Positions 55,147 to 63,832 of a stretch of 64,000 nt of DNA are shown in pieces. The DNA is from Curvibacter sp. PAE-UM (GTDB lineage Bacteria; Pseudomonadota; Gammaproteobacteria; Burkholderiales; Burkholderiaceae_C). The stretch's first letter is position 1; every line of letters starts with the position of its first letter. The notes below the pieces were generated by a model, which was given only the letters and a program-made list of their open reading frames with translations, searched no databases and was not told where the DNA came from. Where the stretch lies: NCBI RefSeq assembly GCF_001432305.1, contig NZ_KQ483358.1:3066087-3130086 (forward strand). Reading direction: 5' to 3'. Both the position numbers and the translations under genes were made by a program.

Positions 55147-58053
55147 ATGGCATCCATCCCCCTGCACGACCCGTTAGCCCCCCCGCTGGCCGGGGCCACC
55201 ACCGAAACCCGCAACACCACTTGCTATATGTGCGCCTGCCGCTGCGGCATCAAGGTGCACCTGCGCAACGGCGAGGTGCGTTACATCGAAGGCAACCCCG
55301 ACCACCCCCTGAACAAAGGCGCGATCTGCGCCAAGGGCTCCTCGGGCATCATGAAGCAGTACTCCCCGGCGCGCCTGACCAAGCCGCTCAGGCGCAAGGC
55401 CGGGTCGGAGCGCGGTGCCGGCGAGTTCGAGGAAATCTCCTGGGAAGAAGCCTTCAGCACGCTGGAAGAACGCCTGCGCCACCTGCGCGCCACCGACCCC
55501 AAGAAGTTCGCCCTCTTCACCGGGCGCGACCAGATGCAGGCCCTCACCGGCCTGTTCGCGCGCCAGTTCGGCACGCCCAACTACGCGGCGCACGGCGGCT
55601 TCTGCTCGGTCAACATGGCCGCGGGCATGATCTACACCATCGGCGGCTCCTTCTGGGAGTTCGGCGGCCCGGACCTGGACCGCTCCAAACTCTTCATCAT
55701 GTTCGGCACCGCGGAGGACCACCACTCCAACCCGATGAAGACGGCGCTCTCGAAGTTCAAGCGCAACGGTGGGCGCTTCATCTCGGTCAACCCGGTGCGC
55801 ACCGGCTACTCGGCCATTGCCGACGAGTGGGTGCCCATCAAGCCCGGCACCGACGGCGCGATGCTGCTGGCGCTGATCCATGAACTGATTGCCCTGGGCC
55901 TGTACGACCGCGAGTTCCTGGCGCGCTACACCAACGCCGGCCAGCTGGTGAACCAGGACGCGAAAGGCGACGAGTTCGGCATGTTCCTGCGCAAGGAAGA
56001 CGGCGACAAGGTCAACCCGCTGCGCCCGGCCAACTTCTGGTGGTGGGACCGCCACACCAGCAAGCCCGTGGCCGACCACGCCGAAGGCGCCGATCCGGCC
56101 CTGCTGGGCCAGTTCGCCATGCCCGACGGCACGCCCGCCGTGCCGGCCTTCCAGCTGCTGGCCGACCGCGTCAAGCCCTACACCGCCGAATGGGCCGCCG
56201 GCATCACCGGCGTGCCGGCCGAGACCATCCGCCGCATGGCGCACGAGATGGGCATCACCGCGCGTGACCAGAAGATCGAGCTGCCCATCGCCTGGACCGA
56301 CAGCTGGGGCAAGAAACACGAATCGGTCAAGGGCAACCCGGTGTCCTTCCACGCCATGCGCGGCCTGGCCGCGCACAGCAACGGCTTCCAGACCATCCGC
56401 GCGCTGGCCATCCTGATGAGCCTGCTGGGCACCATCGACCGCCCCGGCGGCTTCCGCCACAAGGCGCCCTACCCGCGCGCCGTGCCGCCCAATGCGCGGC
56501 CACCGAAGGGCCCGCAGGCCGTCAAACCCAACACGCCGCTGGACGGCGCGCCGCTGGGCTGGCCCGAGAGCCCGGACGACCTCTTCGTGGACGACAAGGG
56601 CGAGCCGGTGCGCCTGGACAAGGGCTTCTCCTGGGAGCACCCGCTGTCGGCCCACGGGCTGATGCACAACGCCATCACCAATGCCTGGCGCGGCGACCCC
56701 TACCCCATCGACACCCTGCTGATCTTCATGGCGAACATGGCGTGGAACTCCACCATGAACACCAGCGAAGTGCGCAAGATGCTCAACGACAAGCGCGAGG
56801 ACGGGGAGTACAAGATCCCCTTCCTCGTGGTCTGCGACGCCTTCCAGTCCGAGATGACGGCCTTCGCCGACCTGGTGCTGCCCGACACCACCTACCTGGA
56901 GCGGCACGACGTGATGTCCTTCCTGGACCGCCCGATCTCCGAGTTCGACGGCCCGGTGGATTCGGTGCGCATCCCGGTGGTGTCCCCGAAGGGCGAGTGC
57001 AAACCCTTCCAGGAAGTGCTGGTGGAACTGGCCAGCCGCCTCAAGTTCCCGGCCTTCACCACGCCCGAGGGCGGGCGCAAGTTCCGCGACTACCCGGACT
57101 TCATCGTCAACTACGAAACGGCGCCCGGCTCGGGCATCGGCTTCCTGGCCGGCTGGCGCGGCAAGGGCGGCGAGAAATCCATGCGCGGCGAACCCAACCC
57201 GCGCCAGTGGGAGATGTACGCGCAGAACAACTGCGTCTTCCACTACGAGATGCCGGCCAACATCCAGTACATGCGCAACTGGAACCGCGACTACATGCAG
57301 TGGGCGCAGTCCATGGGCCTGCGCCGTGACGCCGACCCCATCGTGATCCACATCTACTCCGAGTTCCTGCAGGGCTTCCGCCGCGCGGCGCAAGGCAAGC
57401 GCCCCGGCAAGCAGCCGCCGGACCACCTGCGCAAGCGCGTCGAGACCTACTTCGACCCGCTGCCCTTCTACTACACGCCGCTCGAGTCGCAGGCCACCGA
57501 CACCGCCGCCTTCCCGCTCAACGCGATCACGCAGCGCCCCATGGCCATGTACCACGCCTGGGATTCGCAGAACGCCTGGCTGCGCCAGATCCACACCTAC
57601 AACTTCCTGTTCGTGAACCCGGTCACCGCGCGGGCGCAGCAGATCGAGGACGGCGGCTGGATGTGGGTCGAATCGCAATGGGGCAAGGTGCGCTGCCTGT
57701 GCCGTTACTCCGAAGCGGTGGAGCCCGGCACGGTCTGGACCTGGAACGCCATCGGCAAGGCCCCGGGTGCCTGGCGCCTGGCGCCGGACGCCAACGAGTC
57801 GCGCCAGGGTTTCCTGCTCAACCACCTGATCAGCGAAGAGCTGCCCGGCCCCAAGGCGGGCAGCACGGTCTCCAACTCCGACCCCATCACCGGCCAGGCC
57901 GGCTGGTACGACGTGCGCGTGCGCATCCGCAAGGCCGAGCCGGGTGAAGCGGAAGAAAGCTGGCCGCGCTTCGACGCGGTGCCGGCCGCACCGGGCACCG
58001 GCGCCACACCGGATACCCAGTCCTACTTTGCCGGAACGGGAGAGTGGAAATGA
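55147..58053 (+). CDS. soeA: SoeA, molybdopterin subunit of cytoplasmic sulfite dehydrogenase
   Basis: A 968-residue DMSO-reductase-family molybdoenzyme that oxidises sulfite to sulfate. A 4Fe-4S site lies near residue 26 (CYMCACRC, with a further Cys in AICAKGSSG). The molybdopterin-binding FALFTGRDQMQALTGLFARQ and FGTAEDHHSNPMKTAL segments follow. There is no Tat signal, in agreement with a cytoplasmic site, unlike periplasmic relatives. soeB and soeC overlap downstream. Identity among CISM enzymes rests on length, subunit layout and the sulfur context. Confidence 0.9.
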   Translation: MASIPLHDPLAPPLAGATTETRNTTCYMCACRCGIKVHLRNGEVRYIEGNPDHPLNKGAICAKGSSGIMKQYSPARLTKPLRRKAGSERGAGEFEEISWEEAFSTLEERLRHLRATDPKKFALFTGRDQMQALTGLFARQFGTPNYAAHGGFCSVNMAAGMIYTIGGSFWEFGGPDLDRSKLFIMFGTAEDHHSNPMKTALSKFKRNGGRFISVNPVRTGYSAIADEWVPIKPGTDGAMLLALIHELIALGLYDREFLARYTNAGQLVNQDAKGDEFGMFLRKEDGDKVNPLRPANFWWWDRHTSKPVADHAEGADPALLGQFAMPDGTPAVPAFQLLADRVKPYTAEWAAGITGVPAETIRRMAHEMGITARDQKIELPIAWTDSWGKKHESVKGNPVSFHAMRGLAAHSNGFQTIRALAILMSLLGTIDRPGGFRHKAPYPRAVPPNARPPKGPQAVKPNTPLDGAPLGWPESPDDLFVDDKGEPVRLDKGFSWEHPLSAHGLMHNAITNAWRGDPYPIDTLLIFMANMAWNSTMNTSEVRKMLNDKREDGEYKIPFLVVCDAFQSEMTAFADLVLPDTTYLERHDVMSFLDRPISEFDGPVDSVRIPVVSPKGECKPFQEVLVELASRLKFPAFTTPEGGRKFRDYPDFIVNYETAPGSGIGFLAGWRGKGGEKSMRGEPNPRQWEMYAQNNCVFHYEMPANIQYMRNWNRDYMQWAQSMGLRRDADPIVIHIYSEFLQGFRRAAQGKRPGKQPPDHLRKRVETYFDPLPFYYTPLESQATDTAAFPLNAITQRPMAMYHAWDSQNAWLRQIHTYNFLFVNPVTARAQQIEDGGWMWVESQWGKVRCLCRYSEAVEPGTVWTWNAIGKAPGAWRLAPDANESRQGFLLNHLISEELPGPKAGSTVSNSDPITGQAGWYDVRVRIRKAEPGEAEESWPRFDAVPAAPGTGATPDTQSYFAGTGEWK

Positions 58054-58778
58054 CACAGCTCGCCCTGGTCATCGACCTCAACGTCTGCGTCGGCTGCCAC
58101 GCCTGCGTGACCAGCTGCAAGCAGTGGAACACCTCCGGCACGGCCGGCGCGCTGGCCGACCTGAACCCCTACGCGTCCGAGCCCAACGGCACCTTCTTCA
58201 ACCGCGTGCAGACCTTCGAGGTCGGCGAGTTCCCCAACACGCAGACGGTGCACTTCCCCAAGAGCTGCCTGCACTGCGAAGACCCGCCCTGCGTGCCGGT
58301 CTGTCCCACGGGCGCGAGCTACAAGCGCGAGAGCGACGGCATCGTGCTGGTGGACTACGACAAGTGCATCGGCTGCAAGTACTGCTCCTGGGCCTGCCCC
58401 TACGGCGCGCGCGAGTTCGACGAGGAGCGCAAGGTGATGACCAAGTGCACGCTGTGCGTGGACCGCATCTATGACCAGGCCATCCCCGAGCCACAGCGCA
58501 AGCCCTCCTGCGTGATCGCCTGCCCGTCCAATGCACGCCTGTTCGGCGACATCCACGACCCCGCGTCCGAGGTCTCGGTCGCCATCCAGGAGCGCGCCGG
58601 CTACCAGCTCATGCCGGAGTGGGGCACGAACCCGGCCAACCACTACCTGCCGCGGCGCAAGACCGAGATGAAGATCTACTCCGAGGACCTGGAGCGCGTG
58701 GACAACCCGCTCAAGATCGACGGGCAGCAGCCCGAACACGCCCATCGCACGCCCGGCCGCGAGGACCATTCGACATGA
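58050..58778 (+). CDS. soeB: SoeB, iron-sulfur subunit
   Basis: A 242-residue electron-transfer subunit with four 4Fe-4S motifs: CVGCHACVTSCKQW, CLHCEDPPCVPVCPTG, CIGCKYCSWACPYG and CTLCVDRIYDQ with a distal CVIACPS. It links SoeA to the membrane subunit SoeC. The ATG at 58050 overlaps the soeA stop and has GGGAG seven bases upstream. A GTG at 58044 in the same frame is too close to that site. Confidence 0.92.
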   Translation: MTQLALVIDLNVCVGCHACVTSCKQWNTSGTAGALADLNPYASEPNGTFFNRVQTFEVGEFPNTQTVHFPKSCLHCEDPPCVPVCPTGASYKRESDGIVLVDYDKCIGCKYCSWACPYGAREFDEERKVMTKCTLCVDRIYDQAIPEPQRKPSCVIACPSNARLFGDIHDPASEVSVAIQERAGYQLMPEWGTNPANHYLPRRKTEMKIYSEDLERVDNPLKIDGQQPEHAHRTPGREDHST

Positions 58779-59704
58779 AACCAGCTTTTTCGGTCATCTT
58801 CCTCACCACCCTCATCGGTGCCGGCCAGGGCCTGTTCCTGGCCCTGTTCGCCACCGAAATGTTGCTGCCGCCCGCGCCGGAGTTGCGCGCCTACCTCGTC
58901 GCCGGCGACATCGTGGTGCTGGGCTTCTGCGGCCTGGGCCTGCTGGCTTCCTTCTTCCACCTGGGCCGGCCCGAGCGCGCCTGGCGCACCGCCACCATGT
59001 GGCGCACCTCCTGGCTCTCGCGCGAAGTCATCATCCTGCCGGCCTTCATGGGCGGCGTCTTCCTGCACGGCCTGAGCCACTACCTCGGCCAGGGCCCGGC
59101 CGCGCTGGTCGGTCTGGCCACGGCCCTGATCGGCCTGGCGCTGTATGTCTGCACGGCCATGATCTACGCCTCGATCCGCTTCCTGCAGGAATGGGCCAGC
59201 CCGCTGACCGTGGCCAACTACACGCTGCTGGGCCTGGCCTCGGGTTTCACCCTGGCCACGCTGCTGGCCGGTGTGCTGGCCCCCGAACTGGCCGCGGCCT
59301 ACGCGCTGGGCGCCACCGTGTTCACACTGGCCGGCTTCATCAGCCGTGGCGCCTCGCTGCTGCGCAATGCGCGCCTGCGCCCCGTCTCCACCCTGCAGAC
59401 CGCCATCGGCATCAAGCACCCGCGCATCGTCCAGAAATCGCAGGGTTTCATGGGCGGCTCCTTCAACACCCGTGAGTTCTTCCATGGCAAGACCGCCGCC
59501 ATGCTGCGCAGCGTGAAGTGGAGCTTCCTGCTGCTGGTGTTCCCGGCGCCCTTGCTGTTCCTCGTGGCCGGGCTCAAGGGCGACTCGCTGCCCTATCTGG
59601 CCGCAGCCTTCGCACTGCAGTACCTCGGCCTGCTGGCCGAACGCTGGTACTTCTTCGCGCAGGCCAACCACCCGCAGAACCTGTACTACCAGACCGTCGC
59701 CTGA
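58775..59704 (+). CDS. soeC: SoeC, DmsC-like membrane anchor
   Basis: A 309-residue protein with about eight helices that anchors SoeAB and passes electrons to quinone. The LLASFFHLGRPERAWRTATM and SWLSREVIILPAFMGGVFLH segments are typical of DmsC/SoeC subunits. It overlaps soeB by four bases; tauE starts at the base after its stop. Confidence 0.9.
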   Translation: MKPAFSVIFLTTLIGAGQGLFLALFATEMLLPPAPELRAYLVAGDIVVLGFCGLGLLASFFHLGRPERAWRTATMWRTSWLSREVIILPAFMGGVFLHGLSHYLGQGPAALVGLATALIGLALYVCTAMIYASIRFLQEWASPLTVANYTLLGLASGFTLATLLAGVLAPELAAAYALGATVFTLAGFISRGASLLRNARLRPVSTLQTAIGIKHPRIVQKSQGFMGGSFNTREFFHGKTAAMLRSVKWSFLLLVFPAPLLFLVAGLKGDSLPYLAAAFALQYLGLLAERWYFFAQANHPQNLYYQTVA

Positions 59705-60658
59705 ATGTCCGCCCGTCCCCACAGCCTCTTGCGCCGGCAGCTGCCGGCGCTGCTCTTCCTGCTCATGGTGCTGCCGGCCCACGCGGCCGAGACGCTTCAG
59801 GCTGTCTCCACCATGCCCTGGTGGTTCTGGCCGCTGGCGCTGTTCGTCACCTGCTTCCTGATCGGCATCGTCGCGGTGCCCGCCGGCATCGGCGGGGGGG
59901 GGGCGGTCGTGCCCATCGTGGGCGGCTTCTTCCCCTTTCACCTGGACTTCGTGCGCGGCGCCGGCCTGCTGGTGGCGCTGGCCAGCGCGCTGGCCGCCGG
60001 GCCCATGCTGCTGCGCGGCGGCCTGGCCAATCTGCGCCTGGCCCTGCCGCTGGCGCTGCTGGCCTCGATCAGTTCCATCGCCGGCGCCATGCTCGGCCTG
60101 GCGCTGCCGTCCAACGTCATCCAGATCGCGCTGGGCGTGATCGTGCTGGGCATCGTGGCGCTGATGCTATCGGTCAGGAAGTCGGAATTTCCGGTCGTGA
60201 CGCAGCCGGACCGGCTGTCCTCGGTCCTCGGCATCCATGGCGTTTTCATCGACGGCGCATCGGGCCGCTCGTTCGACTGGCAGGTGCATCGCACGCCGAT
60301 GGGGCTGTTTCTGTTCCTGCTGATCGGCATCATGGCCGGCATGTTCGGCATCGGCGCGGGCTGGGCCAATGTGCCGGCACTCAACCTGCTCATGGGCGTG
60401 CCGCTCAAGGTCTCGGCCGGCACCTCGGGCCTGGTGCTCTCGCTGGTCGATTCGGCGGCGGCCTGGGTCTACATGAACCGTGGCGCCGTGCTGCCGATGA
60501 TTGCGGTACCGTCCATCGTCGGCATGATGCTGGGCGCGCGCATCGGCGCACGCCTGCTCAACGTGCTGCCGGGCTCGGTCATCCGCAGGCTGGTGATCGC
60601 CCTGCTGCTGTTTGCCGGCCTTCGCGCATTCATGAAAGGGACCGGGTTATGGGTGTGA
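59705..60658 (+). CDS. tauE: TauE/SafE-family sulfite or sulfonate exporter
   Basis: A 317-residue membrane protein with about eight helices and an N-terminal signal-like helix. The repeated signature is GIVAVPAGIGGGGAVVPIVG and later GIMAGMFGIGAGWANVPALN. The family exports anions such as sulfite, sulfonates and sulfoacetate. The position directly after soeC suggests it handles sulfite or sulfate. A loop of about 40 residues between the halves contains VHRTPMGLF. Confidence 0.85.
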   Translation: MSARPHSLLRRQLPALLFLLMVLPAHAAETLQAVSTMPWWFWPLALFVTCFLIGIVAVPAGIGGGGAVVPIVGGFFPFHLDFVRGAGLLVALASALAAGPMLLRGGLANLRLALPLALLASISSIAGAMLGLALPSNVIQIALGVIVLGIVALMLSVRKSEFPVVTQPDRLSSVLGIHGVFIDGASGRSFDWQVHRTPMGLFLFLLIGIMAGMFGIGAGWANVPALNLLMGVPLKVSAGTSGLVLSLVDSAAAWVYMNRGAVLPMIAVPSIVGMMLGARIGARLLNVLPGSVIRRLVIALLLFAGLRAFMKGTGLWV

Positions 60659-61071
60659 AAGAACCCTTGCCGCAGCTGGCCGACGCCCAGCGTTATGCCT
60701 TGTTGCTCGGGTGGGGCACACGTGTCGGGCTGGTGCTGCTGGTGCTGAGCTTCACCGCCTACGTGACAGGCTGGCTCACACCCCACGTGCCGCTGGAGCG
60801 CCTGCCCAGCCTGTGGGGCCTGCCGGTGGACACCTACCACGAGGTCACCCGCACACCGGAAGTTTTTGACTGGATGGCCCTGATCCGGCATGGCGACCGC
60901 ATCAACATGATCGGCATTGCCGTGCTCGCGGGCTGCTCGCTGCCGCCCCTGCTGGCCTTGATCCCATTGTTCCTGAAGCAGCGCAATGGCATCATCTATG
61001 CTGTCATCTGCGGACTGGAGGCTGTCGTGCTGCTGCTGGCCGCCTCCGGCCTGCTGAGCGCCGGGCACTGA
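60649..61071 (+). CDS. Small membrane protein coupled to TauE
   Basis: A 140-residue protein with about three hydrophobic segments (VGLVLLVLSFTAYVTGWL, MIGIAVLAGCSLPPLLALIP, AVICGLEAVVLLLAASGLL). It overlaps tauE by ten bases. Proteins of this type are often found next to TauE-type exporters; I do not assign a name. The ATG at 60649 is used because the longer frame (from 59518) runs inside soeC and tauE. Confidence 0.65.
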   Translation: MGVKEPLPQLADAQRYALLLGWGTRVGLVLLVLSFTAYVTGWLTPHVPLERLPSLWGLPVDTYHEVTRTPEVFDWMALIRHGDRINMIGIAVLAGCSLPPLLALIPLFLKQRNGIIYAVICGLEAVVLLLAASGLLSAGH

Positions 61072-61119
61072 GGCACGCCGCGACCCGCCGAACCCAGACC
61101 TGCACAGGACGCACACCGC

Positions 61120-61941
61120 ATGGCCACCGTCTTCCAACACCTGCTGCTGGCCACCGAGCACAGCGAATTCGACAGTGGCGCCGAAGCCCTGGCCATGGCC
61201 CTGGCGCGCCGCTGCCAGCTGCCCCTGGCCGGCGTGCTGCCCATCGTCAGCAACCCCGAGTTCGAAGCCGCGGCACCCGCGCTGGCCACGCGCGCCGACC
61301 AGCAGGCCGCCGCGCGCATCGCCGAACTGCACGAGCTGGCCCAGGCCCAGGGCGTCTCGCTGGCCATGCAGGCGCGCCGCGGCCCCGAGCCGCACGAAGA
61401 GATCGTCGACGAGGCGCGCGCGCGCGGCAGCGACCTGATCGTGATCCGCCGCCGCGGCAAGCGCGGCTTCCTGGCCAACCTGCTGCTGGGCGAGATGGTG
61501 TCGCGCGTGGTGGCGCACGCCCCCTGCAGCGTGCTGATCGTGCCGCGCGGCGCCGCCATGTGGCGCCAGCGCGTGCTGGTGGCCGCCGAGCCCGGCGCCC
61601 AGGGCCAGCGGCTGGTCGACCTGGCGGGGGCCGTCGCGGTCGAATGCCAGTTGCCGGTCACCGTGGTCTGCGTGGCCGAACCGTCGCGCCAGGCCGAAGC
61701 CCGTGCTTTCGTGAATGACAGCGTGCAAGGGCTGCAGCAGCGTGGCCTCACGGCCCAGGGCCAGGTGCTGGCCGGCAAGCCCTACGAGCAGATCCTGCAG
61801 GCCGGCCGCGACAACGGGGCCGACCTGATCGTCATCGGCAGCCGCGGCGAGGTGCCGCTGGCGCGCGCCGTGATCGGCGGCGTGGCGCAGAAGGTGATCG
61901 GCCTGTCCGAACACCCGGTGCTGGTGGCGCATACTCCCTAG
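61120..61941 (+). CDS. Universal stress protein with two Usp domains
   Basis: A 273-residue protein with tandem Usp folds. The first ends with DLIVIRRRGKRGFLANLLLG and SVLIVPRG, the second with DLIVIGSRGEVPLARAVIGG and HPVLVAHTP. The G-2x-G-9x-G-S/T ATP-binding signature is partly kept in the second domain only. Cytoplasmic. It ends at the edge of a long inverted repeat. Confidence 0.88.
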   Translation: MATVFQHLLLATEHSEFDSGAEALAMALARRCQLPLAGVLPIVSNPEFEAAAPALATRADQQAAARIAELHELAQAQGVSLAMQARRGPEPHEEIVDEARARGSDLIVIRRRGKRGFLANLLLGEMVSRVVAHAPCSVLIVPRGAAMWRQRVLVAAEPGAQGQRLVDLAGAVAVECQLPVTVVCVAEPSRQAEARAFVNDSVQGLQQRGLTAQGQVLAGKPYEQILQAGRDNGADLIVIGSRGEVPLARAVIGGVAQKVIGLSEHPVLVAHTP

Positions 61942-62101
61942 TACTGCGACCCGGAAATATCGGAACATGAAAGCGCGTCTTCGCACACATGGCGGCGTTG
62001 CAAATCCTCGCCATAGCAAGGACTATGGCTGTGGTTTGCGCCTTGCCCTGCGCACGAATCCATCACTTTCATTTTGTTCCTCTACTTCCGGGTCGCAGTA
62101 C
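61941..62101. repeat. 161-bp long imperfect inverted repeat (MITE/ERIC-like)
   Basis: The ends are inverted copies of GTACTGCGACCCGGAANTA (19 bp, one difference; 61941-61959 and 62083-62101). The centre carries CCATAG-CAAGGA-CTATGG, and the arms in between (GGCG..TTGCAAATCC.CGCCATAG against its complement) also pair partly. The whole element would fold into one long hairpin. It fills the gap between the Usp and CMD-Rieske genes and carries no gene. Confidence 0.85.
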
Positions 62102-62124
62102 CAGTCAACAAGGAGAAGGCAGAG

Positions 62125-62754
62125 ATGAGCGACGCGTTGAACTACCTGGTCCAGGCCCGGCCCGAGGCCATGGGCCACTACTTCAAGTTCCTCAAGGAAA
62201 CCGGCAAGCACCTGGACCCCAAGACGCGCAACCTGATCTCCGTCATCACCAAGGTGCACGCGCAGACCGAGCGCGGCTTTCGCCAGTACCTCAGCCGTGC
62301 GCTGCGCGAGGGCTGCTCCCCGATGGAGGTGCTGGACGCGCTGCTGATGGCCTTCCCCGCCCTGGGCCTGGCCAAGATCGTCTGGGCCACCGACATCATC
62401 CTGGCCATGAACATCCCGGGCTTCGAGCCCGAAGCCCTGCGCGGCGAGCCGCCGAAGTGGCGCGATGTCATGGCCGCTGCCGACGTGCCCGATGGCGAGG
62501 TGGCGCGCCTGACGTGCGAGGGCCGTGGCCTCTTCATCTACCGCGAAAAAAAGACCTACCAGGTCTACGACAGCCGCTGCCCGCACCAGAGCACCGACAT
62601 CCCCCATCTGGCGCTCAAGGGCAGCACCCTGACCTGCCCCAAACACGAATGGGCCTTCGACGTGAAGAGCGGCGACTGCATCAAGAAGGGCAACACCCCG
62701 CTCACCCGCATCGAGTCCAAGGTGCTCAAGGGCCGCCTCATGGCCCGCTGGTGA
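62125..62754 (+). CDS. CMD (AhpD-like) domain fused to a Rieske 2Fe-2S domain
   Basis: A 209-residue fusion. Residues 20-95 form a carboxymuconolactone-decarboxylase/AhpD-like helical domain (DPKTRNLISVITKVHAQTER, SRALREGCSPMEVLDALL). It has a single Cys in the region where AhpD carries the Cys-x2-Cys pair. Residues 125-209 form a Rieske domain (SRCPHQSTDI and LTCPKHEWAFDVKSG, Cys-x-His and Cys-x2-His ligands). The function is unknown. The ATG at 62125 has AAGGAGAAGG upstream. It lies between soe and tus genes. Confidence 0.85.
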   Translation: MSDALNYLVQARPEAMGHYFKFLKETGKHLDPKTRNLISVITKVHAQTERGFRQYLSRALREGCSPMEVLDALLMAFPALGLAKIVWATDIILAMNIPGFEPEALRGEPPKWRDVMAAADVPDGEVARLTCEGRGLFIYREKKTYQVYDSRCPHQSTDIPHLALKGSTLTCPKHEWAFDVKSGDCIKKGNTPLTRIESKVLKGRLMARW

Positions 62755-62778
62755 CCGGTGGCGCCGCCGTCCCCGAAC

Positions 62779-62800
62779 AGCCCGCGCATGCGGGCTTTTT
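62779..62800 (+). terminator. Terminator of the CMD-Rieske gene
   Basis: A 7-bp stem AGCCCGC/GCGGGCT with GCAT loop is followed by a T-tract, 25 bases after the stop codon. Confidence 0.85.
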
Positions 62801-62826
62801 CATGCCCTGGCGGCCGGGCCATGCTA

Positions 62827-62877
62827 ACCCTATTACCCACATGGATTACACCCCCCCACCCGTTGCGGTAATAGACG
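62827..62877 (+). promoter_or_regulatory. tusA promoter with shared regulatory blocks
   Basis: ACCC-TATT-ACCC (62827-62838) is followed after 19 bases by ACCCGTTGCGGTAATAGACG (62858-62877). The second block matches the soeA block at 17 of 20 positions or better. The second ACCC is in direct and not inverted orientation and the spacing is seven bases longer than at soeA, so this is the weakest of the three sites. Confidence 0.5.
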
Positions 62878-62983
62878 CCGCAGGGGGCACACCCAAGAAT
62901 GGTTACAGGCAGCCTTCCTGCGGGAGTGGCATGCCAGCGGTACCCGACAAACGATGCTGCAACGGCAGCGAATGGAGACAAGG

Positions 62984-63211
62984 ATGAACTTCGACAAGGA
63001 ATACGACGCTTCCGGCCTGGCCTGCCCGCTGCCCATCGTCAAGACCAAAAAAGCACTGGCCGACATGACTTCCGGCACCGTCCTCAAGGTCATGGCCACC
63101 GACCCCGGTTCCGTCTGCGACATGGCAGCCTTTGCCGAGCAGACCGGCAATGCCCTGCTGGAGCAGGGGGAGGAAGGCGGCAAGTACGTCTTTTTCCTCA
63201 AGAAGGCCTGA
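62984..63211 (+). CDS. tusA: TusA sulfur carrier protein
   Basis: A 75-residue protein with the TusA signature YDASGLACPLPIVKTKKAL, where the Cys of CPxP carries persulfide sulfur. It receives sulfur from rhodaneses and passes it to DsrE2 and DsrEFH. The GGAGACAAGG ribosome-binding site resembles those of dsrA and dsrL. dsrE2 follows 39 bases later. The longer frame from 62954 adds ten unrelated residues. Confidence 0.95.
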   Translation: MNFDKEYDASGLACPLPIVKTKKALADMTSGTVLKVMATDPGSVCDMAAFAEQTGNALLEQGEEGGKYVFFLKKA

Positions 63212-63250
63212 GCACCGGACCGAGACATAACATAAAGAGGAGACGAGACT

Positions 63251-63718
63251 ATGGCTAAGAAAATGGCGCTGATCGCCACCAAGGGCACGCTGGACATGGC
63301 CTACCCGCCCTTCATCCTGGGCTCCACCGCCGCGGCGCTGGGCTGGGACGTGCAGATCTTCTTCACCTTCTACGGCCTGCAGCTGCTGCGCAAGGACCTG
63401 AGCGACGTCAAGATCAGCCCGCTGGGCAACCCCGCGATGCCCATGCCCATCCCCATGCCCGTCATGGTGCAGATGCTGCCGGGCATGGAATCCATGGCCA
63501 CCATGATGATGAAGCAGAAGATGAAGTCCAAGGGCGTGGCCTCGCTGGAAGAGCTGCGCGACCTCTGCCTGGAGGCCGACGTCAAGTTCGTCGCCTGCCA
63601 GATGACGGTGGACCTCTTCGAGTTCAAGAAGAGCGACTTCATCGACAACATCGAGTACGGCGGCGCTGCGACCTTCATGAAGTTCGCCGGCGAATCCGAC
63701 GTCTGCCTCTTCATCTGA
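63251..63718 (+). CDS. dsrE2: DsrE2-family sulfur relay protein
   Basis: A 155-residue DsrE-fold protein, often encoded next to tusA in sulfur oxidisers. The AKKMALIATKGTLDMAYPPF start and a Met/Pro-rich loop (MPMPIPMPVMVQMLPGMESM) are typical. The conserved active-site Cys is in VKFVACQMTVDLF. It exchanges sulfur with TusA. Two hydrophobic stretches suggest membrane association, as in related proteins. Confidence 0.92.
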   Translation: MAKKMALIATKGTLDMAYPPFILGSTAAALGWDVQIFFTFYGLQLLRKDLSDVKISPLGNPAMPMPIPMPVMVQMLPGMESMATMMMKQKMKSKGVASLEELRDLCLEADVKFVACQMTVDLFEFKKSDFIDNIEYGGAATFMKFAGESDVCLFI

Positions 63719-63832
63719 AGCTGCCAAGGCCGGCCTGCCCGCGGGCACCGGCCGCTCTCGGGCGGCACGCCGCCACCGGTACGCGGCCGGTCAGCTCCGT
63801 GCTCTCGTGGTCGTACTGAACAAGGGATCGTC

